This document shows positions 1 to 8,914 of a stretch of 64,000 nucleotides of DNA, in pieces. The stretch's first letter is position 1. Every line of letters starts with the position of its first letter. A program made the position numbers and the translations under genes. Location of the stretch: the NCBI GenBank assembly GCA_900770295.1, contig CAAGJQ010000083.1, forward strand, positions 34,001 through 98,000, written 5' to 3'. The stretch comes from an uncultured Oscillibacter sp. (GTDB lineage: Bacteria; Bacillota; Clostridia; Oscillospirales; Oscillospiraceae). The notes beneath the pieces are model-generated. The model did not search any database. It was not told where the DNA came from and saw only the letters and a program-made list of their open reading frames with translations.

Positions 1-228
1 CACACCGACGGTCGGTTTTATGTGACGCAGACCAGTTCTCTCCACTTTCTGCGAAATCAGTCACAGGGCACAGTCCGGGCGGAGGCCCATGTCCGGCACC
101 GGGGCCATTCCACAGTTTTGACGGCGGTGGACATCACCGGCGATGACGGCAGACTGATTGCCACCGGAGAATTCACATTTTTCTGCGTGGACAAGGGCCT
201 CATGGACGGGAAGGTAAAACAGGAATAA
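1..228 (+). CDS. Hotdog-fold thioesterase, PaaI-like, 3' part only
   Basis: The frame is open from the first base, so only the last 75 residues are present and the true start lies upstream. The visible part has the C-terminal strands of a PaaI/4HBT hotdog domain: FLRNQSQGTVRAEA, a G-H-STVLTAVDI strand, then a DGRLIATGEFTFFCV strand. Members hydrolyse acyl-CoA thioesters; the catalytic Asn/Asp region would be upstream, so the substrate cannot be judged. A strong bidirectional terminator follows at once. The family assignment rests on the strand pattern alone. Confidence 0.6.
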   Translation, partial: HTDGRFYVTQTSSLHFLRNQSQGTVRAEAHVRHRGHSTVLTAVDITGDDGRLIATGEFTFFCVDKGLMDGKVKQE

Positions 229-263
229 AAAACACGCGGATGATGCCATCCGCGTGCTTTTTT
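226..263. terminator. Bidirectional intrinsic terminator
   Basis: A 9-bp perfect stem (233-241 with 248-256) has a 6-nt loop, an A-run on the left and a T-run on the right. It ends both the thioesterase and the converging histidine kinase. Confidence 0.9.
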
Positions 264-2589
264 ATTCTCTGTCCGCCAGGGGAAACACCACCACGGCGGT
301 AAACAGGTCCGCCACCGTCTCCACATGGAATGCGCCGCCGCAGGCCTCGGTGAAGGATTTGGCGATGGAGAGGCCCAGACCGCTGCCGCCGTCGGTGCGG
401 CTCTCGTCGCCCCGGACGAACCGGGCGGTGAAGTCCACGCCCTCAGGCAGCTCGTCCCGGGAGGTGTTCCGCAGGGACGCCGTGGCCGTCCCCTCCCCTG
501 TTTTCAGCGTCAGGTATACCCGGCTGCCGGGCAGGGCGTATTGCAGGGCGTTGTCGATGAGGTTCTGGAACACCCGGTACAGCCGCTTGCCGTCCGCCAC
601 GATTTCCACCGGCGTCTCCGGCAGGTCCACCCGGAAGATCAGGCCGCTTTGCCGGATGGGGTCGTCCAGGTCCGCCAGGGTCTGCCGCAGGAGCTTGGCG
701 AAGTCCAGCCGCTCCGGATGGACCGGAAGCTGGCCGGCGGCGGCCTTGCTGACCTCAAACACGTCCTGGACCATGGTCGCCAGGCGGTGGGCCTTCTCGT
801 CGATGATGCGGGCGTAGTCCGCCGCCGCGCCCTCCAGGGGCTCCTGCCGCAGCAGCTCCGCGTAGGAGAGCACGGAGGTCAGGGGCGTTTTCAGGTCGTG
901 GGACACGTTGGAGATTAGCTCCACCTTCATCCGCTCACTGCGGGTCCGCTCCTCCAGCGCGCGGTTCAATCCTGCCTGGATGTCGTTCAGGGCCTCCGCC
1001 GTCTGCCGCAGGTCCGCGTCAGCGGGCAGCTCCAGCGGCGTGGACAGGTCCCCGGAGCGGATGGCCTCCACTTGGTCGGCCAGGAGGCCGATGTCGTGGG
1101 CCAGGGCGCAGTCCCGCCGGCCCCACAGAACATGGAGCAGAATCAACAGCGCCAGTTCGGCGATGATGGCAAGCAGCACGAATCTTCCATCGTAGTAGAA
1201 GCTGGTCGTCCATATCGTGGCGAGAAGGATGATCAGCAAAAGCGCCAGAGGGCGTAGGATAGTCTGACGGCTCAGCCGCTTCTGAATAGGCCGCGTCAAA
1301 TCCCTGGCCCGCAGGGCCCGGATCGCACCGGCCAGCACCCGGCCCAGTTTGCGGAGCAGGCTCTTTCGGCTTTTTTTCGGATTGTACCGGTGGTCGTTCC
1401 GGATGAGCCACACCGCCCACCAGAGACACAGCAGCGCCCCGGTATTTTCCAGACACGCCGCCAGAGACCAGCCCACATAGTCCAGCACTTCCATGGAAAA
1501 AAGACCATACAGCCGGACCTGACGATGCCACAGAGTGTCAAACATGGATGCCATCCCGGGCAGCAACAGGGCGCACAGGGGCACCGCCACCGCCAGGAAC
1601 CGGACCTCTGTCCATACGTGGACGGTCCAGGAGGCGATTTTTTTGTCCGCCGCCTGCCGCTCCCTCCGCAGACAGAACCACAGCGCAAGACACAGCACGC
1701 CCGCCCCCAGCAGGGCGGCCTGGGTCAGCCAGAACGTCCGGCTCTCCTGGAAGCTCCGGTACGCCCGGTACATCCGGCTGGTCTGGACGCCCCAGCTGGT
1801 GTTGTAATACTGGACAGGCGTCTCCCGGACGGCGATATAGACCTTGACGCTGCTGACGTTGTCCCCCGCCGGGAAGTTGTCGTAGCCGGGGACGAACCAG
1901 TCGGAATCCCCGTCATAGACGCCGTCGCCGTAGACGTCCAGTTCTTCGCCGTCTTTCCAGATGGAGACTTTGCTGTCCTGAAAGACCAGCAGAAAGTTGT
2001 AGCCCTCCGGCAGCGTTGACCGGATCAGCTGGGAGCCGCTGTTGCTGAATTTGTAAGAATAGCCGTTTCCTGTGATGCGGTAGAGGACGTTGCTATCATC
2101 CTGATACTCTGCGTCCGGGTGCTCCAGGAGATACTTCCACGTCTCTTCTTCCAGCGGAGTTTCCGCAACGGGCGCCGTCGCCGTCACCGTCCTGTCCCAG
2201 TCCGTGGCAATCGCCGTTCCCTCCGCCGTCTCATACCACTCGCTGTACCAGTCCAGGTCCTCCCCGGCCCCCAGCTCCAGAAACTCCCGGAGATAGTCGG
2301 AGACCACCTGCCGGAAGACCGCTGTCTCCTGCCAATCTTCCGCCAGCAGGTCCCCGGCGTCCCGCTGACAGGCCCACCGGCCCAGGGCGGCCCCCAGACT
2401 GCCCAGCACCAGGCACAGCCCCAGGAAGAAGGCCAGAAAGGCCAGCATGGCCCTGATCTGCCCCTTCCGCCCCGTGTACGGGCGGAACACCTCCGCCTCC
2501 TCTGCCCGGTCCGCGCCTCCCTGGGCGGCCACGAAATACTCCAGTTCTTCGCCCGGGTCCTTACCCGTGCTGTTCCATTTTGTATCCAA
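262..2589 (-). CDS. Multi-pass membrane sensor histidine kinase
   Basis: This 775-residue sensor kinase is partner of the response regulator immediately upstream, which it overlaps by 29 bp. One membrane segment near residues 48-68 precedes an extracytoplasmic domain of about 220 residues. Further segments lie near 292-312, 330-350, 370-395 and 443-490, followed by a HAMP-like linker. The catalytic part is at the C-terminus: H-box SHDLKTPL near residue 559, N-box NLIDNALQYA and G-box GSGLGLSIA. Six or more membrane segments is unusual, since most OmpR-partner kinases have two. The start is TTG with a weak GTGGGG site, so the N-terminus is uncertain. The signal sensed is unknown; the VanR-like partner suggests envelope stress, which is an inference. 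Confidence 0.85.
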   Translation of the reverse strand: MDTKWNSTGKDPGEELEYFVAAQGGADRAEEAEVFRPYTGRKGQIRAMLAFLAFFLGLCLVLGSLGAALGRWACQRDAGDLLAEDWQETAVFRQVVSDYLREFLELGAGEDLDWYSEWYETAEGTAIATDWDRTVTATAPVAETPLEEETWKYLLEHPDAEYQDDSNVLYRITGNGYSYKFSNSGSQLIRSTLPEGYNFLLVFQDSKVSIWKDGEELDVYGDGVYDGDSDWFVPGYDNFPAGDNVSSVKVYIAVRETPVQYYNTSWGVQTSRMYRAYRSFQESRTFWLTQAALLGAGVLCLALWFCLRRERQAADKKIASWTVHVWTEVRFLAVAVPLCALLLPGMASMFDTLWHRQVRLYGLFSMEVLDYVGWSLAACLENTGALLCLWWAVWLIRNDHRYNPKKSRKSLLRKLGRVLAGAIRALRARDLTRPIQKRLSRQTILRPLALLLIILLATIWTTSFYYDGRFVLLAIIAELALLILLHVLWGRRDCALAHDIGLLADQVEAIRSGDLSTPLELPADADLRQTAEALNDIQAGLNRALEERTRSERMKVELISNVSHDLKTPLTSVLSYAELLRQEPLEGAAADYARIIDEKAHRLATMVQDVFEVSKAAAGQLPVHPERLDFAKLLRQTLADLDDPIRQSGLIFRVDLPETPVEIVADGKRLYRVFQNLIDNALQYALPGSRVYLTLKTGEGTATASLRNTSRDELPEGVDFTARFVRGDESRTDGGSGLGLSIAKSFTEACGGAFHVETVADLFTAVVVFPLADRE

Positions 2590-3262
2590 TGCCCCACACC
2601 ACCTTGATATAGTCTGGCTCCCTGGGATTCAGCTCGATTTTCTCCCGGATGCGGCGGATATGGACCATCACCGTGTTCTCACAGGAGAAGGCCTCCTCGT
2701 TCCACACCCGGCGGTAGATCTCCTCCGCCGGAAAGACCCGGCCGGGGTTCCGGATCAGCAGGTCCACGATTTTTGTCTCCGTGGGCGTCAGCTTCACCAC
2801 GTCCCCGTCCGCCCGGAGCTCCAGACTGTCCGGGTCGTAGGTCAGCCGCCCGTTGACGATGATCCTCCCCCGCCCCTCGGCGTGGATGTCCCCCAGAGAC
2901 GTATACCGCCGCAACTGGCTCCGGACCCGGGCCGCCAACTCCTGGGGGTTGTAGGGCTTGGTGATATAGTCGTCGGCCCCCATGGAAAGCCCCAGGATCT
3001 TGTCCGTGTCCTCGCTCTTGGCCGACAGGACGATGATGGGCAGGTTCCGCTTCTCCCGGATACGGATGAGGGCGGACAGGCCGTCCAGCCTGGGCATCAT
3101 CACGTCGATGAGGATGAGCCGCACCGCCGGGTCCAGGGCGTGGTCCAGGGCCTCCATGCCATTGTAGGCCCGGAGGACGCGGTAGCCCTCCCGCTCCAGA
3201 GTGATGGTGATGGCGCCCACGATCTCGGGGTCGTCGTCCACGACCAGGATAGTCTCGTTCAT
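2561..3262 (-). CDS. OmpR-family response regulator, VanR-like
   Basis: A receiver domain (residues 1-120) carries acidic residues DDD at 9-11, phospho-acceptor D53 in LIDVMMP, and KP in ADDYITKPY. It is followed by a winged-helix DNA-binding domain (about 130-230) ending VVWGIGYKME. The receiver-linker stretch (ADDYITKP then ARVRSQLRRY) resembles VanR-type regulators. The ATG follows AAGGAGG. The gene is translationally coupled to the kinase downstream. Three copies of CGTAAGAA lie just upstream and are the likely autoregulatory operator. Confidence 0.9.
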   Translation of the reverse strand: MNETILVVDDDPEIVGAITITLEREGYRVLRAYNGMEALDHALDPAVRLILIDVMMPRLDGLSALIRIREKRNLPIIVLSAKSEDTDKILGLSMGADDYITKPYNPQELAARVRSQLRRYTSLGDIHAEGRGRIIVNGRLTYDPDSLELRADGDVVKLTPTETKIVDLLIRNPGRVFPAEEIYRRVWNEEAFSCENTVMVHIRRIREKIELNPREPDYIKVVWGIGYKMEQHG

Positions 3263-3301
3263 GCTGTTTCCCTCCTTGAGCTGGTACCAGGATAGCGGAA
3301 A

Positions 3302-3344
3302 ATTCTTACGGCGTCCCGGATGGAATTCTTACGGATTTCTTACG
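3302..3344 (-). promoter_or_regulatory. Triple CGTAAGAA repeat, probable response-regulator operator
   Basis: TTCTTACG occurs at 3303-3310, 3326-3333 and 3337-3344, reading CGTAAGAA toward the regulator gene. Spacings of 11 and 23 bp put the copies on one face of the helix, as for OmpR-family dimers. The distal copy reads TCGTAAGAAAT, close to the VanR box as I remember it. Confidence 0.55.
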
Positions 3345-3400
3345 ATTGGACAGCACGTCCACGGTGCCGCCCGATATGCTGATTTTACCGCAAATCAGAG

Positions 3401-3429
3401 GAGCGGCCAACCCCTCGGGCTGACCGCTC
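3401..3429 (-). terminator. Hairpin after the 3462-4700 kinase gene
   Basis: A 13-bp stem (3401-3413 with 3417-3429) is fully paired only in minus-strand RNA, through G-U pairs. The U-run is weak, so termination may be partial. Confidence 0.5.
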
Positions 3430-3461
3430 CGTCTGCTTTCGTCATTTGGCAGATGCCGCCT

Positions 3462-4700
3462 CTATTTTTTCAGCGGCATGGTGTAGAGAAACCGGGTGGA
3501 CGCCGCGTCGCTCTCGGCCTTCAGGGTGCCCTTGTGCTCCTGGGCAATGGTCCAGGCGATGGGCAGGCCCAGACCGAAGCCGGACTTCTCTCCCCGGGAG
3601 GCGTCCGCCCGATAGAACCGCTCGAAGAGATGGGACAGCTGCTCCGCCGGGATGGGCTCTCCGGGGTTGGAGACCGTCAGCTTCGCCTGCCGGTCCGTCT
3701 TTTGCAGGGTCAGGGTGATGGTGCCGCCGTCGGCGCCGTATTTGATGGCGTTGTCCAGCAGGACGGACACCAGCTGCCGCAGCTTGTCCCGGTCGCCCAG
3801 GACAGTCACGTCCTCGGTAATCTGGTAGTCCAGGGGCTTTCCCGCCTCGAAGGCCACCGGCTCAAAGGCCAGGGCGCAGTCCGCGGCCACGTCGGACAGG
3901 GACACCTCCGTCAGCACGGCGGTGCGGACCATGTTGTCCGCCCGGGCCAGAGTCAGCATCTCCTCCACCAGGGACTTCATCTGCTGGGCCTCGGAGTGGA
4001 TGTTGTCCACCCACCGGGCGGGGCGGTCCTCCAGAGCTGCCGCCTCCAGCAGCTCCGCGTTGGAGAGGATGACGGTCAGAGGCGTTTTCAGCTCATGGGA
4101 GGCGTCGGACAGGAACTGGTGCTGCTGCTTCCAGGCCTTTTCCACCGGTCGGGTGGTCCACCAGGCCAGCAGGATGGACACGCCCAGCAGCAGCAGCGCC
4201 GCCGCCACGGCGATGGTCAAGTAGGAGCGCATCATTTTATAGAGGATGGCCTGCTCCATGGACATGTCCACGAAGGCCAGCTTCTCATACAGCCCGTTGT
4301 CCTGCCGCAGATACCGCAGGTGGTAGCCGCTGATGGTGCCCTCCTGCGTCCCCTGCTCCAGGCACTCCTGCAAAATGGCGGTCAGCTCCTCCGTGTCCTC
4401 CAGATTGGCGTAGGTGCCGCCGGTGACATAGGCGCTGTAGGAGTTCCCGGTGTGCCAGAGGCTGACGGTGAAATAGGGCAGCTGCACCCGGTCGCCGCCG
4501 ATGTTGATGCCGGTGTCCGGCCGGGACGCGCCGCCCACGGAGTAGGTCTCCTCCTGGATGACCCGGTGGAGGACCTGACGGCTGACGGCCTCGATGTTCT
4601 GCTCCACGGCGAAGTAGACGGACAGGAACACCGCGGCCAGCACCAGCGTGACCAGGGCCATGCAGACGGCCACGAACTTCCGGCGCAGTTTTTTGATCAC
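3462..4700 (-). CDS. Two-pass sensor histidine kinase
   Basis: This 412-residue kinase pairs with the response regulator at 4770-5450. It has a membrane helix at about 8-30, an extracytoplasmic loop of about 130 residues, and a second helix at 160-181. The H-box is SHELKTPL with H202, the N-box is LLDNAIKYG, and the ATPase lid has FERFYRAD and GFGLGLPIA. The start is GTG at 4700, fixed by GGAGGAGG six bases upstream. Four GTGGAAAA repeats separate it from its partner gene. It is downstream of an ABC transporter operon and may sense that transporter's substrate, which is inferred from position only. Confidence 0.9.
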   Translation of the reverse strand: MIKKLRRKFVAVCMALVTLVLAAVFLSVYFAVEQNIEAVSRQVLHRVIQEETYSVGGASRPDTGINIGGDRVQLPYFTVSLWHTGNSYSAYVTGGTYANLEDTEELTAILQECLEQGTQEGTISGYHLRYLRQDNGLYEKLAFVDMSMEQAILYKMMRSYLTIAVAAALLLLGVSILLAWWTTRPVEKAWKQQHQFLSDASHELKTPLTVILSNAELLEAAALEDRPARWVDNIHSEAQQMKSLVEEMLTLARADNMVRTAVLTEVSLSDVAADCALAFEPVAFEAGKPLDYQITEDVTVLGDRDKLRQLVSVLLDNAIKYGADGGTITLTLQKTDRQAKLTVSNPGEPIPAEQLSHLFERFYRADASRGEKSGFGLGLPIAWTIAQEHKGTLKAESDAASTRFLYTMPLKK

Positions 4701-4729
4701 AGCGCCTCCTCCTCCCTGTCGAAAACTAT

Positions 4730-4769
4730 GTGGAAAACGTGGAAAAACTGGTGGAAAAGGTGGAAAACG
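4730..4769 (-). repeat. Four tandem GTGGAAAA motifs between regulator and kinase genes
   Basis: GTGGAAAA starts at 4730, 4739, 4751 and 4760 (steps 9, 12, 9), directly after the regulator stop codon. On the coding strand it reads TTTTCCAC repeated. It fills the whole gap before the kinase ribosome site. Its function is unknown. Confidence 0.7.
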
Positions 4770-5450
4770 TCAGGAGGCGGTATCCTCCAGACAGTAGCCC
4801 ACCATGCGGATGGTCTTGATTTTCACCCGGGAGCGGAGGTGCTCCAGCTTCTTCCGGAGGAAGGAGATATACACCTCCACATTGTTGTCCTCGGCGTCAG
4901 ACTCGTAGCCCCAGATCTTCAAGAGCAGGGTCTCCTTGGTCATGACCATCTCCCGGTTCAAAATCAGCAGCTCCAGCATGTCGAACTCCTTGCGGCTGAG
5001 GCGGACGGACCGGTCACCGCAGCAGAGGGTGAAGGCGTTTTTGTCCAGCTTCAGATCGCCGTATTCCAAAGCGTCGGTTTTCCGCAGCTCCGGCTGACGC
5101 CGGGTCAGGGCCCGGATGCAGGCCATCAGCTCCTGGGGCTCAAAGGGCTTGGTGAGATAGTAGTCCGCGCCCCGGTCCAGCCCCTTCACCCGGTCCGAAA
5201 GCTCCGACCGGGCGGTGAGCATCAGCACCGGCACGGCGCTGCCCGCGTCCCGCAGGCGGCGCAGCACCGTGAAGCCGTCCATCCTGGGCAGCATCACGTC
5301 CAGCACCATCACGTCGTAGATGCCGGACAGGGCGTTGTCCAAGCCGGACTCCCCGTCATGGCAGACATCGGCGGTATAGCCGTTCAGCTCCATCAGATCC
5401 TGGAGCGTGGCAGCGAGCCGCACCTCATCCTCAACGATCAATACCCGCAT
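4770..5450 (-). CDS. OmpR-family response regulator
   Basis: This 226-residue regulator has acidic residues E7/D8, phospho-acceptor D51 in VLDVMLP, and K of LTKPF near residue 100. A winged-helix domain follows, ending RMVGYCLED. ATG follows AAAGGAGG. It forms a two-component pair with the kinase downstream. Upstream lie the DUF4340, GldG, permease and ATPase genes in the same direction, separated only by a hairpin without a U-run, so read-through from the transporter operon is possible. Confidence 0.9.
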   Translation of the reverse strand: MRVLIVEDEVRLAATLQDLMELNGYTADVCHDGESGLDNALSGIYDVMVLDVMLPRMDGFTVLRRLRDAGSAVPVLMLTARSELSDRVKGLDRGADYYLTKPFEPQELMACIRALTRRQPELRKTDALEYGDLKLDKNAFTLCCGDRSVRLSRKEFDMLELLILNREMVMTKETLLLKIWGYESDAEDNNVEVYISFLRKKLEHLRSRVKIKTIRMVGYCLEDTAS

Positions 5451-5510
5451 CCGGCAGGCCTCCTTTCAAAAACAGATGTGGCGCCCCGCAAAAGGGGCTT
5501 CCAGGCAGAC

Positions 5511-5534
5511 GAGGGGGCGTTTTCACGCCCCCTC
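5511..5534 (-). terminator. Intercistronic hairpin between DUF4340 and regulator genes
   Basis: A 10-bp GC-rich stem (5511-5520 with 5525-5534) lacks a following U-run. It is probably a partial terminator or processing/stability hairpin within a longer transcript. Confidence 0.45.
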
Positions 5535-5546
5535 ATAGTTGTGAGT

Positions 5547-6560
5547 TCAGCCCTCCAGACCGTTGACGGACACCCGCATCAGGGGGTCCAGGGAGGCCGT
5601 GGGCAGCAGATAGATGGTGGAGTCATCCTCCAGGCGGACATAGCGGCCGGAGCCGTCCAGGGCGGTGGTGCCGATGGTCAGCTTCATGAACTGATCGGTC
5701 TCAGCGCCCGCCGGGCGGTAGGCCACGGTCAGCACGGCGGCGGGAGAGGTGAAGCCGCAGATGCCGGCGGCCTCCTCGGAGGGGTGGTAGTCCACGCACT
5801 TGTCCATGGCCAGGGAGGAGATATCCTCCAGCAGGGCCTTCACGGTGGGGTCGTCCGTGACGTTGGCGCCGCTGGAGCGCCAGGTGGTGGCGTCCTCCGT
5901 GTGCTGGGCGGTGAGGACGGTGGTATTGCCGGAGGTGCCGTCCTCACCGTCGGGGCCCTGGATCACGATGGACTGGATGATGTCCTCCGTCAGCTCCGGG
6001 AACTCCGGCAGGAGCATCATGTCGTAGATGGGGGTCTGCATGTGGGTGTACAGGGTGTCGGCGATGATATACACCGGGGACTCCTGGTCGTTCATCAGCA
6101 TATAATAGCTGTCCCCATCCGTGGTGGTGTTGCCCAGAAGCAGACGCAGGGTCTTGCCCTCTTTGGTCGCGGCGTCCAGCGTAGCGGTGGGGTTGTCAGC
6201 GAGACCGTAGCTTTCCAGGGTGTCGCCGTCGGTGATGGTCTGCTGGGGCGTCAGGGAGGACAGCTCGCTGAGAATGGCAGTGACGGTGGCGTCATCCAGG
6301 GGGAAGCTGGGATCATCGCTCCAGATCCACTTCCCTGTCTCGTCCAGAGAGAAGGACAGCGTGGCGCTGCCGTTGTAGTAGGACAGGGAGGTATACTCGT
6401 CGTCATCGGTGAGAAGGGCATCGCCGGATGTCTCCGTGCTGTCGGCGGGCGTTTCCCGGGACTGGCGGTAGCGGACGCCCAGGACGATCAGCAGCGCAAT
6501 GACGAGAACCAGCAGGATACTGCTGAGAATGGTGATGGTCCGTCTCTCTTTCCAAGTCAT
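5547..6560 (-). CDS. DUF4340-domain membrane-anchored protein
   Basis: This 337-residue protein has one N-terminal membrane helix (about residues 9-29) and a large extracytoplasmic part rich in Thr, Asp and Leu. The composition and repeated TLRLLLG/LTIGT strands are typical of DUF4340. The family is regularly the last gene of GldA-GldF-GldG-like ABC operons, as here. It presumably acts on the outer face of the membrane with the transporter, but no enzymatic residues can be named. ATG follows AGGAGGAA. It is the fourth gene of the operon starting at 9938. Confidence 0.75.
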   Translation of the reverse strand: MTWKERRTITILSSILLVLVIALLIVLGVRYRQSRETPADSTETSGDALLTDDDEYTSLSYYNGSATLSFSLDETGKWIWSDDPSFPLDDATVTAILSELSSLTPQQTITDGDTLESYGLADNPTATLDAATKEGKTLRLLLGNTTTDGDSYYMLMNDQESPVYIIADTLYTHMQTPIYDMMLLPEFPELTEDIIQSIVIQGPDGEDGTSGNTTVLTAQHTEDATTWRSSGANVTDDPTVKALLEDISSLAMDKCVDYHPSEEAAGICGFTSPAAVLTVAYRPAGAETDQFMKLTIGTTALDGSGRYVRLEDDSTIYLLPTASLDPLMRVSVNGLEG

Positions 6561-6625
6561 AAATGGGGTTCCTCCTGTTGTGATTTTGCCGGTTCCCCTC
6601 CTGACTCGCGGCGGAGAGGTCCGGA

Positions 6626-8032
6626 TCAGAGTTTGCGGCGGCGCATCCAGCGGACAAAGCCGAAGATCAGCAGCGCCGCGGGAATGACCAGAATGAACAG
6701 CAGCGCCCAGATGCCGCCGGAGGTGATGGTGTTGCTGGGCGTGGTCAGGCTGACGGGTTCGATGGAAATAGTCTCCACATCATCGAATCCCGCCGTTATG
6801 GCGGACAGAAACAGCGCCGTGTTGTCCAGATTGGAGAAGCTGGACGTGATGCTTCCGTTGGTCAGGGAGTCGGAGCCCAGGACGGTGAACCGGGCAGTGC
6901 CCCTTTCAGTTTCCTCGGTGGCCACAGCGCCCACGGAGAAAGTGCCCTGGGTCATGTTGTCCTCATCCACCACGGCATAACAGGCGTCAGAGGTGCTCAG
7001 GAAGGACTGCACCGTGATGGTATCCCGGACAGGGGTGCTCAAAGTCAAACCCCGGCTGGCGTAGAACAGCACGATGGCGTCGTCGGTCAGGGAGCCCACG
7101 GCATCGGAAGAGCTGTCCGGCACAGGAAAGAACAGCGTGGGGTTGTTCTGATAGTAGCGCTGGGTGTCCGCCAGAATGCCGGGAGCCGGGGTCATGCCGT
7201 AGTCCGCGCAGAGCGCTTCCAGATTGGGCAGGGAGTCCGTCTGGCCGGCCATGGAGAGGAACACCTGGCCGCCCTGGCTCAAAAAGTCGGAGATCATGAT
7301 CCGTTCATCATCGGCCAGGTCCCGGGTGGGGGCGTTGACCAGCAGCAGATCGCAGTCCGCAGGGATGCCGCCATCGGTCAGCAGGTTCACGGAGGCCACG
7401 GACACATGGGAGCGGCGCAGCTGCTCCTTCACGTCGGCGGAGAGCTCCGTCTCCCCGTGGCCGGAGGTCTGGAAGACGGTCCGGGACGCATCGGTGAGCA
7501 CACCGTCCACGGCCGCGGTCAGCAGGCCCTCGGCGTCAAAGTCCGTCTCGTTGTACTGACCGTAGTAATAATAAGACATTATATCATATCCGATGATATC
7601 GTCAATCGAAAAGGATTCCTGCCGGCCCGTGGCCTCGCAGGTGACCACCACGGTGTTGTCGTCCACACCGTAGGCGGAGAGAACGGAGGGATATACCAGC
7701 GGGTCCGTGTACTCCAGGGACAGATGGTCGCTCAGGTCCGTGTACAGGTCCAGAAACCGGGTGATGCGGGTGTCCAGCGAGTCTTTGTCAGCCAGAACGT
7801 GGATCTCCACATCCTCGGTCATGGCGGCCAGATAGTCCTTGGAGATGTCGGTGATGTCATAGATGCCGCTGTCCGTCAAATCGAACTGGGTCCACTTTTC
7901 GGGCAGCTGGCCCACCAGCAGGTTGAATACGATAACGGCGGCCACGGCCAGCGCCGTGACGCCGGCGGAGAAGGCGCCCTTCCGGGAGCTGTGCCGTCCG
8001 GCGGCGGTTTTCAGAGATTCTTTCAATTGCAT
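6626..8032 (-). CDS. GldG-family ABC transporter auxiliary protein
   Basis: At 468 residues it has the GldG architecture: a membrane helix at about 21-41, a large outside domain, and a C-terminal helix (about 440-462) followed by WMRRRK. The FDLTDSGIYDITD stretch after the first helix is the typical start of this family, and an FQTSGHGE segment is seen mid-protein. In gliding bacteria GldF/GldG with GldA form an ABC complex. In Firmicutes the same trio is widespread and its cargo is unknown. It is 15 bp downstream of the permease gene. Confidence 0.8.
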   Translation of the reverse strand: MQLKESLKTAAGRHSSRKGAFSAGVTALAVAAVIVFNLLVGQLPEKWTQFDLTDSGIYDITDISKDYLAAMTEDVEIHVLADKDSLDTRITRFLDLYTDLSDHLSLEYTDPLVYPSVLSAYGVDDNTVVVTCEATGRQESFSIDDIIGYDIMSYYYYGQYNETDFDAEGLLTAAVDGVLTDASRTVFQTSGHGETELSADVKEQLRRSHVSVASVNLLTDGGIPADCDLLLVNAPTRDLADDERIMISDFLSQGGQVFLSMAGQTDSLPNLEALCADYGMTPAPGILADTQRYYQNNPTLFFPVPDSSSDAVGSLTDDAIVLFYASRGLTLSTPVRDTITVQSFLSTSDACYAVVDEDNMTQGTFSVGAVATEETERGTARFTVLGSDSLTNGSITSSFSNLDNTALFLSAITAGFDDVETISIEPVSLTTPSNTITSGGIWALLFILVIPAALLIFGFVRWMRRRKL

Positions 8033-8047
8033 GTCTGCCGCCCCCTT

Positions 8048-8914
8048 TCAGTTCCACCGGCGCTTCTGGACCACCTGGACGGTGAGAAACACCAAAAGCG
8101 CGATCAAGGACAGATACAGCAAAATTCCCCTTACGTCAAAAACGTGATCCACATAAAAGCTCTCAAAGGCGGACAGCAGGGAGAACCGGCCCAGAACTCC
8201 AGGCAGGAGTCTCGCAAAGCTGTCCTTCGCAAAAGCCCAGCCGCAGGCCAGGGCGGCGATGCCTGCCGCAAAGACGCCCAGGGTGACCTTCCAGTTGTTG
8301 GACAGAGCGTTCGCCAGAAAGCACACCAGGGCCAGCACCACCAGAAGGCCCGTCAGGGAGCCGCCGGCGGTGGTGGGCAGATAGTCCACCAGACCGTCCC
8401 AGAGGTAGAGAACCAGCAGCACGCCGAAGGTGCCCACGGCGGAGAGGACCTGGCTCTCTGTCAGAGCGGAGATCAGCAGGCCCACGGCGATCTCCACGCC
8501 GCCCAGAAGGAAAAAGGCCAGAATGGCGGCGTAGTCCGCCTTCAAAAAGGCGGTGCCGCCCAGCTTGATGATGAGGGGGCACAGACAGCCGATGGCCACC
8601 GGCACAGCCAGCACAGTCAGCATGGCAAAGTACTTGCCCAGCACCACGGATGTGACGGAGACCGGCGATGTCAGCAGCAGCTGGTCCGTGCGGCTGCGGC
8701 GCTCCTCCGCCATGGAACGCATGGTCAGAATGGGCACCAGTACCATCAGCACGAACAGCGTGGAGCCCAGGGATGAGGCGAAGTAGGGATCGCCGTAAAA
8801 CAGGTTCCGGGCCATGAAATAGATGCCGGTGAAGGCGGTCAGCGCCGCCACGAACATCCAGCCCACCATGGAGTTGAAATAGGAGCGGACCTCCCGCTTA
8901 TAGATCGCTCTCAT
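8048..8914 (-). CDS. ABC-2 type permease (GldF-like)
   Basis: This 288-residue membrane protein has six predicted helices. It begins MRAIYKREVRSYFNSMVGW, the standard start of ABC-2 permeases with an amphipathic helix before the first membrane segment. An open frame continues 34 codons upstream, but AAAGGAGG before the ATG at 8914 fixes the start. It overlaps the ATPase gene by 17 bp, showing coupling. It forms the membrane channel with the ATPase and GldG. The substrate is unknown. Confidence 0.85.
   Translation of the reverse strand: MRAIYKREVRSYFNSMVGWMFVAALTAFTGIYFMARNLFYGDPYFASSLGSTLFVLMVLVPILTMRSMAEERRSRTDQLLLTSPVSVTSVVLGKYFAMLTVLAVPVAIGCLCPLIIKLGGTAFLKADYAAILAFFLLGGVEIAVGLLISALTESQVLSAVGTFGVLLVLYLWDGLVDYLPTTAGGSLTGLLVVLALVCFLANALSNNWKVTLGVFAAGIAALACGWAFAKDSFARLLPGVLGRFSLLSAFESFYVDHVFDVRGILLYLSLIALLVFLTVQVVQKRRWN

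Noticed and set aside
4730..4769. Cluster of DnaA-box-like words as a replication origin
   Set aside because: Only one copy fits the full TTWTNCACA pattern, there is no AT-rich unwinding region, and dnaA/dnaN/recF are absent.
3201..6980. A 1259-codon open frame on the + strand
   Set aside because: It is antisense to two sensor-regulator genes and the DUF4340 gene. Its composition (Gln, His, Val-rich) is a shadow of high-GC coding on the other strand, and it has no ribosome site.
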